A DNA stretch of 62,500 nt from Botryococcus braunii (lineage: Eukaryota; Chlorophyta; Trebouxiophyceae). The translations under genes and the position numbers were made by a program. A model generated the notes under the pieces. The model was not told where the DNA came from. It made no database searches and was given only the letters and a program-made list of their open reading frames with translations. Position 1 is the stretch's first letter; every line of letters starts with the position of its first letter. This document shows, piece by piece, positions 34,681 through 55,189 of this stretch. The stretch lies in NCBI GenBank assembly GCA_002005505.1, contig KV908505.1:1-62500 (forward strand), read 5' to 3'.

Positions 34681-35164
34681 CTGAAATGCATGGGCCCCCG
34701 GAAGCAGTCGATGGGGGGTTCAAAGCATCCAAGCTTCCACCACCGTGCAGGAGCTTGACCGGCGCCACCCCGGACTCCACCTCCTCGGGTGAAGGGTAGC
34801 TGGGCCTGTTATGCACCGATGTTGCAACCAATTGGGTCTTCTTCCAAAATGTTGGGTCCTCTGTACAGAAGCCGCTGTTGTGTCTTCTGACCAGAGAAGT
34901 CGTTTCGAATCTTCACCACCTGCAGGTGCAAGCTAGCAGCGATTCGTGCCTTGCCCAAAGGAGTTGGCAGGCGTGCTGCCCGCGTGACAAATCTGGATAA
35001 ATGTTTACGCCACCTTCGGTGATTCGTTTCCGTTCAAGCATCGCTGAATGGATAACCCCTGGCAAGTGCTAGCCTGAGTGCTCAAACTCATTGTTTCACC
35101 ATAGGTACTGTCTTGAGAGTTCGTCCCCTGAGTTTGAGGATCCACCTGGCTGACGATAGTCCAT
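34681..35164. other. Unit-end sequence without a gene
   Basis: This is homologous to 40890-41450 (CACCACCTGCAGGTGCAAG, GCCTTGCCCAAAGGAGTTGG). It contains no open frame with recognisable content. Confidence 0.5.
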
Positions 35165-36290
35165 AGATTGTTAAGGTATTCGGTCATTGATCAGATGAGT
35201 CGACTCATCTCAGGGACGTCCCTCGTCTGAGTCGTGATAACTTGCCTTGTGGGATTATTCCTCTTACTTGATGGTTGGTAACTATAGGAGGCGTAATGCA
35301 TCTATGTCTATAGTTGGATGTAATTCAGGGTTCGTGATACCCATGTTTTACGTTTGTGGTTCCATTGCCATAAACAACCTTTCATAGCTTATGCCAAGGG
35401 AGAGGGCATGTAGCATTTCCTATAGGGTACAATGCTCAAGTGGTTCCATTGCCATAAACAACCTTTCATAGCTTATACCAAGGGGGAGGGCATGTAGCAT
35501 TTCCTATAGGGTAAAATGCTCAAGTGGTCCTTGGCATTGCTCTATGACTTGCCTAGTGATCTAGATCCGCAGTACAACCTCGCTCATATGGTTCGCTCGG
35601 TTGCCCGACTACGCGTGAGAGGCAGTACACTTATAATTAGACTCACCCTGACTTTAAGAGTTGGCAGTCGGATCATTCATGTAACATCTTTTCCGTGGAC
35701 TCGTGAACTTGTCTCATTCTCAAATCTCTTCCGCTTTGCTGTGTCGCAACCGCTCCCGCCCCTTTTTATCTGTCTCTTGATGTTGCCATGGTCCGGCTCT
35801 TTCTCAGGTTTCGTCTTGATGTTCATGGCCTTCCCATTGACATGGGCCTCAGATACCGGCTTCCGCGCCTTCAGCGCCTTTGTGATATGTGGGGCTCCTC
35901 TGTGGGTGATGAACACCCCTTTGTCTTTCACTGTCCCGCTCTTACGGGTGTGCAGGACAGTTTCCCCCACTTTTTTGCTGGTCCTTCTAGATCTCTTCGG
36001 CAGTTAATTTGGCACGCTGACTTGCGTGCGGTTGTCTCCTTTATCCGGATGCATTCCAGGCTCGTGCTGATTTACGCCGGCTACGGTGACTTGGCCGCAG
36101 CCACGTCTGTGGCTGCCACCCCTATCCCCACTTCCTTCCCCTTTTCGTTTCCTCCGTTATATTCTTCGTTTGCTTCGTTTGGCCACCTCTTGTGGCCCGA
36201 TCTTCATACTTTCGCTTGTGTGTGTGTTGTGGGCATCTCATCATGCCCTAGTGGCTGGACAGATAAAACTCTTTCTTATGCTTTACAAGA
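35165..36290 (+). pseudogene. L1-like non-LTR retrotransposon 3' end, copy 2
   Basis: The region starts GTTAAGGTATTCGGTCATTG, as at 61690. The 35400-35520 part contains a ~97-bp direct duplication (TGGTTCCATTGCCATAAAC). From 35788 one frame reads [20 protein letters not shown], then [20 protein letters not shown]. This is the cysteine/histidine C-terminal region of L1-like RT proteins. No RT core is present, so it is a 5'-truncated remnant. The 3' tail GTGGCTGGACAGAT matches 1600-1613. Confidence 0.65.
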
Positions 36291-36545
36291 GTGGAGTAAA
36301 AAAAGGCCAGCCCAATGTTCAAGGACCCAAACCCATATGTTTTAATCGATGAGTCACACCCGGCGAGCGGCCAGTTGCAACCCAATTGGCGACCCACAGC
36401 GGCCGCAATAATGAAACTGACCCGTCGAATAACAAAATATTCCTCCACATCTTCTGCAACAAGGCCAGCGCATCAAACCTGCGCATCAAATTTGCAACAA
36501 GGCCAGCGCATCAGCATGCAACCCTCCAAATGTTTCATTCTTCGT
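36290..36545 (-). pseudogene. Fragment of the minus-strand non-LTR RT, copy 2
   Basis: It encodes EEYFVIRRVSFIIAAAVGRQ on the minus strand, the C-terminal end of the element at 14040-15813. An internal deletion joins it to CAACAAGGCCAGCGCATCA repeats. Only about 250 bp remain. Confidence 0.7.
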
Positions 36546-36579
36546 TATAACGTAATTACGACTCGTGACGAGTGAGTCA

Positions 36580-37548
36580 CTCGGAGTGACTCGGACTGTC
36601 TCCGGCAAAATTGGAGAAGTATTCATAAGAGAAGGAATGCATCGATCCAGGCGATGCACTTGCATTTGAATTGATGCTCAAAATAAACAAATCTGGCGAC
36701 TAGATTTAAGAAAAGGGCAAACACTCATTATCTGGAGTACTAACTGCTTTTGCTGGCGCTGCACCGACAAGGCAGTAGCGGATCCTGTTCAGCAAAGTCT
36801 GTTATCCGACGGTTCGAAACTGCTTCCCCAAGAGGTAACTGTTTCGACTCAAACACTCTGAAAACTCGTTTTCCAGTTGTCTGTAAAGGAAGCCATGGAT
36901 TCTATGCAGTGTTGTTTGAGGTCCCGTGGACAGACTGTTCCAGGTGCGCCAACAAAGGCGTCTGCGCGCGCGGCTGCTAGAGAGAAGAGTGAAAACTAAC
37001 TTTTAAATGCCATAAGTTCTCAAACCCAGTATTTTCGAGAACTTCAATTGAGACAGCGTCACAGGATCCAACCGGCATATCAGGAACGTTGGAAAGTTGC
37101 TGTGGGTCGGTTCCCAGATTCACAATTGACAAGGTGAGATTCTACATTTACACGTGTGCCTTAAGCTTTTCCTCTTGCGAAGCTATTTTCTGTAGGTGCA
37201 GCTCCCTGATGAACGACGAACTCGAGTCCCTAACTTTAGCTATGCAGCTTCCGTTGTGCTACCCGTGATCACGAGCTTAATTTGGTATACCATTTCTGAT
37301 TTCTATTTGAGATTAAACCTGGCCCTGCAGCTCACCTTCATCACACAAGTTATCATGGATAACCTTGCCTCCAGGCCTGATACCTATGCTTTCCGTACTA
37401 GCACAAGTACTAACAAGTTAAGACGAGTATACGCCTGCAAATCAACGACATAGCGTCTAGACCTCAATCGAAAGTGAACCCTATCATACAATTGCTAGCA
37501 AGCGCTTCCCTGTTGAACTCTGTAGTTTGAGTTCGTTTTGAGGCATGC
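36580..37548 (+). promoter_or_regulatory. Conserved region upstream of TPR gene, copy 2
   Basis: It is collinear with 15826-16747 and 56990-57951. It includes GGAGTGACTCGGACTGTCTC at its start, a donor-like ACAAG|GTGAGATTC (about 37131) and CCTGGCCCTGCAGCTCACC. It probably holds promoter and 5' UTR of the TPR gene. No shared reading frame was established. Confidence 0.45.
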
Positions 37549-38925
37549 ATGATACTTGAAGGAAGCCCAAAGAGCCTAACTATCTTTTCACTATCAGGGG
37601 CGGAGGAGACCAGGAGGATAGTGAACACGCACGCGAAGAACATGGCGCCGCATTTGAACGCTGTCCAGAGGCGCGAGCTCGCGCTTGAAAAAGCTCGTCA
37701 AAGTCAGTACGAAGAGGCCCTCCAAGATCTCAATGTTGCAGACACCCTACAGCCCAATGATGCCGTTACTCTCCGAGATCGCGGGGAGATTTACAGAGTC
37801 TTGCGCAAGTTCGACGATGCCCTGCTAGACCTGAGCCAGGCAGTCGATCTGGAACCCAATGATGCTCACGCTCGCTGGTCGCGCGCGGAAACTTTGAGAT
37901 CCTTGGGCTTGTACAACGAGGCCCTGTCAGACCTGAACCTCGCAGTCACCCTGGACCCCAATGCTCGCAATCACTGTTCGCGCGGGGAGACTTTGTGTAG
38001 CTTGGGAAGGTACAACGAGGCCCTGCCAGACCTGAACCACGCAGTCACCCTGGACCCCAATGATGCTCGCGCTCGGTGGTCGCACGGCGAAACTTTGAGA
38101 GCCATGGGCATGTACAACGAGGCCCTGCCAGACCTGAACCAGGCAGTCATTCTGGACCCCAATATTGCTATCTATCACCGGTCGCACGGGGAAACTTTGA
38201 CTTGCTTGGGCAGGTACAACGAGGCCCTGTCAGACCTGAACCTCGCAGTCACCCTGGACCCTAATAATGCTCGCGCTCGCTGCTCGCGCGCGGAGATTTT
38301 GAGAGTCTTGCGCAGGTGCGACGAGGCCCTGCAAGACCTGAACCTCGCAGTCACCCTGGACCCCAATAATGCTCGCGCTCGCTGCTCGCGCGGGAAGACT
38401 TTGAGAGTCTTGCGCAGGTTTGACGAGGCCCTGCAAGACCTGAGCCAGGCAGTCAATCTGGAACCCAATGATGCTGACGCTCGCTGGTCGCGCGCGGAAA
38501 CTTTGAGATCCTTGGGCAAGTACAACGAGGCCCTGTCAGACCTGGACCTCGCAGTCACCATGGACCCCAATGCTCGCAATCACAGGTCGCGCGGGGAGAC
38601 TCTGAGAGTCTTGAGCAGGTTCGACGAGGCCCTGCAAGACCTGATCATGGCAGTCAATCTGGAACCCAATGATGCTCACGCTCGCTGGTCGCGCGCGGAA
38701 ACTTTGAGATCCTTGGGCATGTACAACGAGGCCCTGCCAGACCTGAACCAGGCAGTCACCCTGGACCCCAATGCTCGCACTTACTGGTCGCGCGGGGACA
38801 CTTTGAGGCGCTTGGGCAGAATCGACGAGGCCCTGCCAGACCTGATCCTCGCAGTCGCCTTGGGCCTTAAAATTGCTCTCAATCACCGGTCGCGCGGGGA
38901 AACTTTGAGTCGCTGGGGCATGTAG
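37549..38925 (+). CDS. TPR-repeat protein, copy 2 (458 aa, prematurely stopped)
   Basis: The frame opens MILEGSPKSLTIFSLSGAEE and continues through KARQSQYEEALQDLNVADTL into about a dozen tetratricopeptide units (lGmYNEALpDLNqAVtLDPNdA). Most of the protein is therefore a TPR solenoid, expected to be soluble and to bind other proteins. No signal peptide or membrane segment is visible. It stops at TAG 38923-38925 in the motif GM-stop-NEA, where other units have TAC (Tyr). The coding frame continues beyond the stop to about 39090. Another ATG (37640, MAPHLN) follows an acceptor-like TATCAG, so the true start could be downstream. Confidence 0.7.
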   Translation: MILEGSPKSLTIFSLSGAEETRRIVNTHAKNMAPHLNAVQRRELALEKARQSQYEEALQDLNVADTLQPNDAVTLRDRGEIYRVLRKFDDALLDLSQAVDLEPNDAHARWSRAETLRSLGLYNEALSDLNLAVTLDPNARNHCSRGETLCSLGRYNEALPDLNHAVTLDPNDARARWSHGETLRAMGMYNEALPDLNQAVILDPNIAIYHRSHGETLTCLGRYNEALSDLNLAVTLDPNNARARCSRAEILRVLRRCDEALQDLNLAVTLDPNNARARCSRGKTLRVLRRFDEALQDLSQAVNLEPNDADARWSRAETLRSLGKYNEALSDLDLAVTMDPNARNHRSRGETLRVLSRFDEALQDLIMAVNLEPNDAHARWSRAETLRSLGMYNEALPDLNQAVTLDPNARTYWSRGDTLRRLGRIDEALPDLILAVALGLKIALNHRSRGETLSRWGM

Positions 38926-39171
38926 AACGAGGCCTTGCCATACCTGAACCAGGCAGTCATCCTGGCACCCAACGATGTTCGGGCTCGCTATTTGTGCGGT
39001 GAAACTTTGAGAGTATTGGGCAGGTCCTTTGAGGTCCTGGAACACCTGAACGTGGCAGTCGTCTTGGAAGCCAACAATGCTCTCCTTCGCTGGTCGTGCG
39101 GGGAGACTCATGGGCATATACAAAGAGGCCCAGCAAGACCTGGACAAGGCACGGGCCTTGTGGTCGCGCTA
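38926..39171 (+). pseudogene. C-terminal remnant of TPR copy 2
   Basis: It is in frame after the TAG: NEALPYLNQAVILAPNDVRA, then a unit ending LLRWSCGET. An 8-bp deletion between GAGACT repeats (about 39107) shifts the frame before the MGMYKEAQQDLDQAR ending seen in copy 3. Confidence 0.75.
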
Positions 39172-40454
39172 ATTGTTTCATTATGAATATGCGTCCCTAG
39201 CAATGGGAGACCATGGCAATTTGCGTCCCCAGTAAGGGGAGACCAAGAGGGCCATGGCCAGGTGTGAAGGCCCTGGTGCCCTGGAGCCCGAGGATGCCTT
39301 TACTGCAAGACATGGGCAAGTACAAGGGCTTTACTGCAAGACATGGGCAAGTACAAGGGCTTTACTGCAAGACATGGGCAAGTACAAGGACGAACCTGTA
39401 TGGTGAAGATCCTGGGGATGTGACTGCTGGTTACCCATTCCCCGGCACTGGAGCCCTGGGAGCCTGGTGCACCGAGTTTTGTTGGCTGGGTGAAGTTTCG
39501 TTCGGACCTGTATACATGTACCCATAGACTACCATGTATATACTGCAATCGGATGGACTGCTATCGCTTGAGTGGTTGCTGTACATGTATCAATTAAGTG
39601 ATACCAGTTGGCTACTTTAAGGGAAAGGTAGTTTCCAAGATTGTTTGGTATAATGGAAGTCCACTGTATCCAGAGAGCTCGAGGTGGGGCCCCCCATGAC
39701 GGACTTGCTTCAATATGGCTGAGCGCTCTTGACAAGATCCTGATAAATTTGGCATCTCCAACTCCAGTGTGGTTGGCTGATGTCAAAGTGATATTAGTGT
39801 AAACAAAATTGAAGGAGAGACCATCTCTTTCAACAAGTTTACGCGCACGAAATCATAAAAGAGTGACATCGTAGGCGTGCCGATAAGAGCAGGGTAACGA
39901 TTGAAAGAGTGACATCGTAGGCCTGACAATACGAACAGGGTAACGAATAAAGAGTGACATGGTAGGCGTTACAACACATACAGGGTGATGAATGAAAGGA
40001 GGACATCGTAAGCGTGTCAATACAGACAGGGTGACAAACAAATTCTTGCACAGACTCGAATTTTTGCAAAGACTGAAATCTTCTGAGCGGTTGCTGTATC
40101 AATCAAGTAATAACAGTTGGCTCACCCTTAACAGATTTGGGTCAACTCGAGCGTAAAGTAGTTTCCCAGGTTGTTTGGCATGATGGAAGTCCACTATATC
40201 CAAAAAAAGCTGGAGGTGGGCTTATACATGACGGACTTGCTCGAATATGGCGGAGCACATGCACACTAGTGATCTTGACAAGATCGGATGAAATTATGTA
40301 TCTTTTACTCCAGTGTGGGAAGGGGTGCTTTTGTCCAAGTAAGGTTGTGTAAAAGGAGAGGCCATGTATTTTAACAAGTTTCAATCAACAATCACGAGAT
40401 GTTCCTACGGGATTTAGGGTTAAAGGGGTTTTTGGGTATAGGGTTTACGGAATA
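39172..40454 (+). other. Conserved region downstream of TPR gene, copy 2
   Basis: Homologous to 32894-34137. It has three tandem ~30-bp units (TTTACTGCAAGACATGGGCA) at 39298-39385 that are single in the other copies, and four ~42-bp GTGACATCGTAGGCGTG units at 39861-40032. No gene is seen. Confidence 0.7.
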
Positions 40455-40613
<159 letters not shown>

Positions 40614-40619
40614 GGGGGG

Positions 40620-41480
40620 GGGGAAACACATGAACCCTCCTCCACCAACCCCCCGCCCCAACTAGTGCCCGTTCCTGCACACCGCTCGTTAAATTCGACG
40701 CTGGCCTACAATTGCAACCTCCAGCAACAGATAACAACTATGGAGGATGCTCCACGGTCGAGCTGGCCAGCTACCGTGGAGCTCGACCATGGTTTGACCA
40801 GATGCTGGCTGCCGCTGATATCATGAGTGGTGGAGATAAGTGTGGACGTGTTCTTACGAAGGCGTTAGGGACTCTAAGCCCTAGGGGCTCATGACTGAAA
40901 TGCATGTGCCCCCGGGGACCCATGGGTGCCCGTGACTGCACCCCCCCCCCTCCCAGGGTCCGGGGAGCCCTACAGTTCCATCGGAGAAGCTTGGAGGGAC
41001 ACACGTGACCCCCATGGGACAGGGCTTCCCTGACGGGGAGAGGCGTCGGAGAGGAAAGGAAAATCATGTGCCCCGAAGAACCAGCTCAAGAAGCAGATGA
41101 TGGGGATTCGAAGCATCCAAGCTTCCGCCACCGTCCCATGCAGGAGCTTGAGCGGCGCCACCCCGGACTGCACCACCTCGGGAAAAGGGTAGCTGGCCAG
41201 CTACCCATGGGCCTGTTACGCACCGATTTTGGGTCTTCTTACCAATGGTTGGGTCTTCTGTACAGAAGCCGCTGTTGTATTTTCTGACCAGACAAGCCGT
41301 TTCGAATCTTCACCACCTGCAGGTGCAAGGCAGCAGCGATTCGTGCCTTGCCCAAAGGAGTTGGCAGGCGTGCTGCCCGCGTCACAAATCTGGATAAATG
41401 TATACGCCACCATATGGATGCATCGGCGATTAGTTTCCGTTTGAACATCGATGAATGGATATCCCCTGGCAGAGGGGGGG
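40620..41480. other. Unit-end sequence, copy 2
   Basis: It matches 34390-35060 with small insertions. It includes the MEDAPRSSW start at about 40740 and the block TTGCCCAAAGGAGTTGGCAG. No gene can be supported. Confidence 0.5.
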
Positions 41481-42121
41481 GGGGGCGAGGGGGTGGCTTT
41501 GTGTGCCTTGGCGTTGTTGAACCGGCTTTAGGTACTTTCTACATATCGGGGCTTCAACCGCTTTCAGAGTCTCGGAAAACTTCAGACTTAAGAAGGCCTT
41601 CAGAAATCTTGACGTTGCAACTCTCTCCAGACCCCGGCGAAAAAACGCTTGCCCCTGGTGGCTTTTCACACCTAATGTATGCAACGAATGAAATACAATT
41701 TCAACAGCAACACCGCATCTTGTTAAAGAAGGCTGGTGAGCCCGGTAAGAAACTATTGGCCCTTTGCAACGAGTCGCCCTGAGAGGCTCAAGCCCTTGAA
41801 GTTGTACAGGTCAAACCTGTAGCAGCACTACAAGCCTTCAAGGGACAGATTTCAGAGAGGGCCTAATTAAGATCAAACAAGATCCTATCGGATCAAGATC
41901 CTATAAGATCCTATCAGATCGAGACGGTATCAAGATCCTATCAGATCAAGATCCGTGAAGATCCTCAGATCAAGATCCTATCACTGGTAGTATCAGATCC
42001 TATCAGATTTCAGCGAGGTCCTAATAAGGACCAAACAAGATTCGAATACGGTATATTCGAAAGATTCTATAAAATTATCATTTAAATTAATAAGCCTTAA
42101 TGTAATAACAATCCTATCCTA
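41481..42121. repeat. Non-coding with AAGATCCTATCAGATC minisatellite
   Basis: From about 41868 to 42030, degenerate units of GATCCTATCAGATCAA recur roughly a dozen times. The preceding 400 bp holds an open frame (MPKGVGRRAARVTNLD..., 41348-41782) with a Gly-rich stretch made by a poly(G) run. I do not recognise it. Confidence 0.6.
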
Positions 42122-42125
42122 TCAA

Positions 42126-42386
42126 ATGGGCAATCTCAGAACGGGTCTCGCCCTCCCCATGAAAGCGGGCTCAGGTGACACCAAACGTGTCCGGCATGAG
42201 TCTGGACGTCGTCCGCAAGAAAACAACAAATTCCGCAGTATGATAACAACTACACATGACAGCATAAAGCTGGGAACTCCGGCCGTGAAGGAGTCAGCCC
42301 CAGAGCAGGCTGCGACGAGCCATGGCCATGCACATGAGTTTCCCATGTGGTGGTGCATCACGGTCGTATCGAAACGGGACACCTAG
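42126..42386 (+). CDS. Hypothetical 86-aa ORF, open on both strands
   Basis: ATG 42126 gives MGNLRTGLALPMKAGSGDTK and ends WWCITVVSKRDT. The antisense frame over the same bases (42382-42122) is also open and Cys/Trp-rich. There are no splice or neighbour clues. It may be a fragment of a mobile element. Unrecognised. Confidence 0.2.
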   Translation: MGNLRTGLALPMKAGSGDTKRVRHESGRRPQENNKFRSMITTTHDSIKLGTPAVKESAPEQAATSHGHAHEFPMWWCITVVSKRDT

Positions 42387-44504
42387 GTAGTTGAAACGTT
42401 TGAAACGTTAACGAACAGCCGTTCGCTATATTTGGAGCGACAGTACATACGGACGAGGACATAAAAAACCAGATATATATCGAATGCCAATGTCCCTCTA
42501 GCAACACATAATATGATGTGATTAATCAAATGTATCGATGCGCCTGTTGGAATATGTGTACCAACACATATACGCGTTGGTAGTATTACCTAATATTATT
42601 GGTAAAATATTATGTGATAAATCAAATGCATCGACTGGCCTGTTGAAATATCTTAATCACAATACCCTAATACCTAATTAGGCATTAGTCAAATCCTCTC
42701 AACAAAAATCGCATCTCTATATAGTAGGTTATACATTCCTCCGTACTGCTCCCGACAGGCGCTGGACTTGGCGAAACGGCATAGCAGCAAACTCGAACCC
42801 ACCGCCGCCACCGTGCTTGACCAACTGTCCCCAACAATATTAATCCGGGTATGACACCTCCTGCAAGTCAGTGACGCACAAGTCTTCCTGTTCTGACTCA
42901 TGCCAGAGGTCGATCGGCTGGTAACAATTGGTTATCGACTTTCACAAAATTGTGTGGAGCCAGTGCTACAACCTCGGTGTACCTCAAGTTTGATTTGAGC
43001 CCCTTCTCACCAAGGAGCTTCCCTTATAAGCATCACGTGCACGTACGTGCAGTGTCGACATGTCAGTTGTTTCTAGAGACGAGAAGCATAAACTAGGCTC
43101 CAGAGCAACCCGGACTTCAGTGACACAAGCCACTGCTTGCTGAGCAAGAACCCGGTCTCTATTGAGGTCCCGCAGCTCTTAGAGGTGAATCCACGCCAAA
43201 GTGGATTCAGGTTAGTTCCAGCGGGACTGAAGGGAGTTCGTTCAACAAATAACTGCAGACCTTCACGCCGCCACCTGCCCCCCCAAATCCTTCTGCAGAG
43301 AAGACGAGGGAAAGGCTGATGAGTGGTACTACCACAACAGCTTCAACGCATCTCAGGGGTGTGCACCTCTTCTTCGAATATTGCAAGGAGCCTCGAGGCT
43401 CCCTGAGAGCTCTGGACAGTTAGCCACGAATAAAATCGGCCGTCTAATATTAAATGTCTTGACTGCTTGACCAAACCGCCCTGCTCTGCTTGCAGGAGGT
43501 ACTCCAAAACCCCTCCTGCAAAACTCGACCCACATATGTTCCCTAGTTGCCGTGCCGACGTATGTATCGATAAACACGCCCTCACGACATCTATCGATAC
43601 ATATACGTATATACGCCCATACGATATCTATCGATACATACGCAGGAATGATATCTATCGATCCATACGCCCACAGATATCCAGCTTCCCAACCTCCATT
43701 CCATTGCAGCTTCAAAAGTCCTCATCGGCGGGTACCTTGGTACATCGAATTCCTCAGATGGGTCACCTCCGCGCTCCGTCTCGTCAACCCCGGACGACGC
43801 CGTAACTGGCCTGTAATTACTTCTCGTATTAAATATTTGAATCCTCCCCTTGAAATCCGCTGGAGCACAGCGCAAAGGGGTTCGTAATGGAAAACGTTTG
43901 CCCAGAAACTCCCTGAGCACGGACGTCTTGCTTCAGTGTATCTCCCCAGTCACATGGGAACCGAACCCAATTGGATTCCAAGCCCACGGAGGATCCACTC
44001 CCATGGCGGTCTAGTTGGACACTTCAATCACCGTGATTTGCCTCCAAATGAAGAGGTTCCTCCTTCCCTATATCTGCCACTGAAACAAAACTACACGACT
44101 CGTGTTGGAGCCCAATACCTTCAGCACTGCACGTCAACGATGCCTGTTACCACGGCAGGTTCAAAGTGCCACTGCCAACTTCTATGCGACGCTTCACCTA
44201 CCCTCGACTCTGCAAATGTTATAAGGAGCCAGGACAACTTTTTGCGAAGCTCCACCTGCCCTCTTAACTCTGGACGAGGTACAAAAGGCCAGAACAGGTC
44301 TGTGCGAAGTTCTCCCTGCCCTTAACTCTGGACAACTTACAAATCGTCCGCATGTACGGAGGGCCAAGGCAGTTACGTGCTGAGGTTTGCTTGCCCTTTG
44401 ATTCTGGTTAAGTTACAAAATAGCAGGACAGGTCGGTGCGACTGGCTTACCTGGCCGTAACAACTGGCCAAAGCACGGAAGGGCCGGGACAGGTCTGTGC
44501 GTTG
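42387..44504. other. Intergenic region with short repeats, no recognised gene
   Basis: It contains two ~125-bp diverged copies of an AT-rich block (AATCAAATGTATCGATGCGC at 42525 and AATCAAATGCATCGACTGGC at 42621). ATATCTATCGATACATACGC-type ~32-bp tandem units lie at 43560-43680. A ~60-bp repeat (AACTCTGGAC..GGTACAAAAGGCC) lies at 44200-44480. Short frames on both strands show no domains. Confidence 0.5.
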
Positions 44505-44608
44505 CTTCATGAATGCAATGCTTCATGGGTGCGACGCTTCATGGGTGCGATGCTTCGTGAACGCGATGATTCCTGAATGCGATGCTTCATGAACGCGATG
44601 CTTCTTGA
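44505..44608. repeat. GCGATGCTTCATGAA minisatellite in ABCG 3' flank
   Basis: About seven 14/15-bp units (GCGATGCTTCATGAAC and variants) end directly at the ABCG stop codon. They would form its 3' untranslated region. Confidence 0.85.
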
Positions 44609-53027
<8,419 letters not shown>

Positions 53028-53083
53028 CTGCAGTACAAGGTCCTGCCTTTTGGTCTATCCCAACCTCACTGAGTGACATACAC

Positions 53084-53106
53084 ACGCACGCACGCACGCA
53101 CAAGCC

Positions 53107-53188
<82 letters not shown>

Positions 53189-53206
53189 CACACACACAAG
53201 CATGGA
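53084..53206 (+). repeat. (CA)n microsatellite
   Basis: GCACGCACGCAC followed by about 90 bp of (CA)n, immediately upstream (minus sense) of the first visible ABCG exon. Confidence 0.95.
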
Positions 53207-53495
53207 GTGCAACATAAGCTGCGCAATACAAACAAGGTTCTGCACCAGAGGCAACCTGGCATTCCTTCCATGTTTTCCAAAGTGTGAAACTAGACATTGA
53301 CTGGTTGTGTCTGGTCAATGATGGGTAGTCAATGCGATGTGTGGCTGATGTTGTGTGGCCAACGCAGTTTTCAAACCTTGAGTGGTCCTACATAGGGTCA
53401 TATATGGGTCCAGTGTGGCTTGTGAGACCTCTCTATGTGTGTCTGTGTATGTGGTGTTGTGAAAATCTCTAAGAAAGGTATGTTGAGTTTTTTTG

Positions 53496-53820
53496 ACCTG
53501 GTGTTGAAAGTTTTTGGGCTGACCAGGAGTGAGTTGTGGGTACCAGAAGATTACAATCTTATCGTTGCGCAATGCATGCGCTTCACGCCCTGACCTACAG
53601 TCTGGCATGGACCATAGGGTAATTGACCCAGAATGTTTAAGAGGATATACATGAATGACCTGGTGTTGAAAGCTTTTGGGCTGACCAGAAGTGATTTGTG
53701 GGTACCAGAAGATTACAATTTTATCGTTGCGCTATGCATGCGCTTCACGCCGTGACCTACAGTCTGGCATGGACCATAGGGTAATTGACCCAGAATGTTT
53801 AAGGGGATATACATAGATGA
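53496..53820. repeat. Two-copy ~162-bp tandem duplication
   Basis: GACCTGGTGTTGAAAG...TTTTTGGGCTGACC to TTTAAGAGGATATACAT is repeated in tandem (start 53496 and about 53657) with few differences. Confidence 0.9.
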
Positions 53821-55189
53821 CTCTAGGAATGCAAAGAGGTGCAGTTGGGGTAGAAATAGCTGCAAGTTAGTCTTAATCCATGGTGCAGGCTACACAAAGG
53901 ATATGAGTGTTAGATGGGCCAAAATGTGAACACCAAAATTTCTAACATGTGAAGCTAATGCTGAAATTGACATGGAAAGGAATTGGTTTCTTAGGGCACT
54001 GAATTAATTTGAAGAGTTTTGGGTTAATCAGTGACATAATGTGGTCAGGGGAAGCTCGTCAGTTATCGTTGCGCTCTTGCGCGCGTTGCGCTTTGCGCGC
54101 GTTAGGATGTTGAGTAGTCTAATGTCTAGTAATGATGATGGAAAGGAGCTACTGTGCTCAAGATAAGGTTACTGATAGGTACTTTTGATAAGCTTAGATC
54201 CCCAAGCAGAGGATGGTGATACGTGTGTTAGGTACCCAACACACCTAAGCGTTGGTGACTTTGTAAGTCATGTGTATTGTTGCAGCAACGCGCTTAGAGA
54301 CTGATCATAGTACTCATTGTGTATAGATAAGCCTTTTTAAGGATTATGTGAATAAATTGGGTAGAGGAGAGCTACCATCATTGTGACCAATACAAGTGAG
54401 CTTTGGGTGGTAGAATTGTCAGTTACAGACAATTCAATCCTAAGGCCTTAATGCATCGGTGCACCCTCACGTTAGAGGGCTAGACCGGGATAGCAAGTGA
54501 AATCAATGAAAGCTAGAGATAGTTCTTAGAGATAGCCACAGAGCCAAGTTTGGGAGTTGTGGCCATATGTGAGAAATCTCCAAAAACAAAATCCAGATGA
54601 AAGTTGTTGACATCCAGACTCCAGGTTATATAACATGAAACATACTTGTTAGATGCGTTTTGGGTGCACGTCGCTTGTAACGGTGTCTGTTAAGTCTTGA
54701 TGCTTCAAATCCTTAACCAAATGAAAGTATAGAGGTTGGAGACATACAATTGGGTCGACGGACCGTGAAACATGTATAGCACTTCCAGGGGAAGCGATGT
54801 GAGTTTAGGATAGGGCAAGAAAACTTGAAAGAAACCATGACTTCTTCAATAGAGAGGGTACTTAAGCAGTAAGCCCTGGGTCATGTTGGTTGTGCAAGTA
54901 CTGGCCTCCATATGGTGATAGAAAGGGAACTCACAGGGGAAATCACGGTCGCAACGAGTGTCGATGTCGCGCCGCGGATAAAAGGGTCAGATGAAATGCA
55001 TGGGGGCCTTTGAAAGTGAGGGGATGGAGTTTGATTTTACATGCATGTTTAGCTGTCATGATCATAATGACGGGTACGTATTCAATTCATGTCGTTATTT
55101 GAACACGTCGAGGAGACTAGTCTTCAATTGTTGTCAGAGGTTTTACTACGGTATACATGAGTGGTGTCTGTGGACTTAGAACAGCGTTG
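53821..55189. other. No recognised gene
   Basis: An AT-richer stretch, where the missing 5' exons of the ABCG gene might be expected. I found no Walker A-like exon on the minus strand. A small GCGCGCGTTGCGCTTTGCGC inverted repeat lies at 54075-54101. Confidence 0.4.

Noticed and set aside
41868..42030. GATCCTATCAGATC repeats as a CRISPR-like array
   Set aside because: The units are degenerate and contiguous with no spacers, and the context is eukaryotic.
54220..54450. Possible solo LTR beginning TGTTAGGTACCCAACACACC
   Set aside because: No matching terminus, target duplication or second copy could be found.
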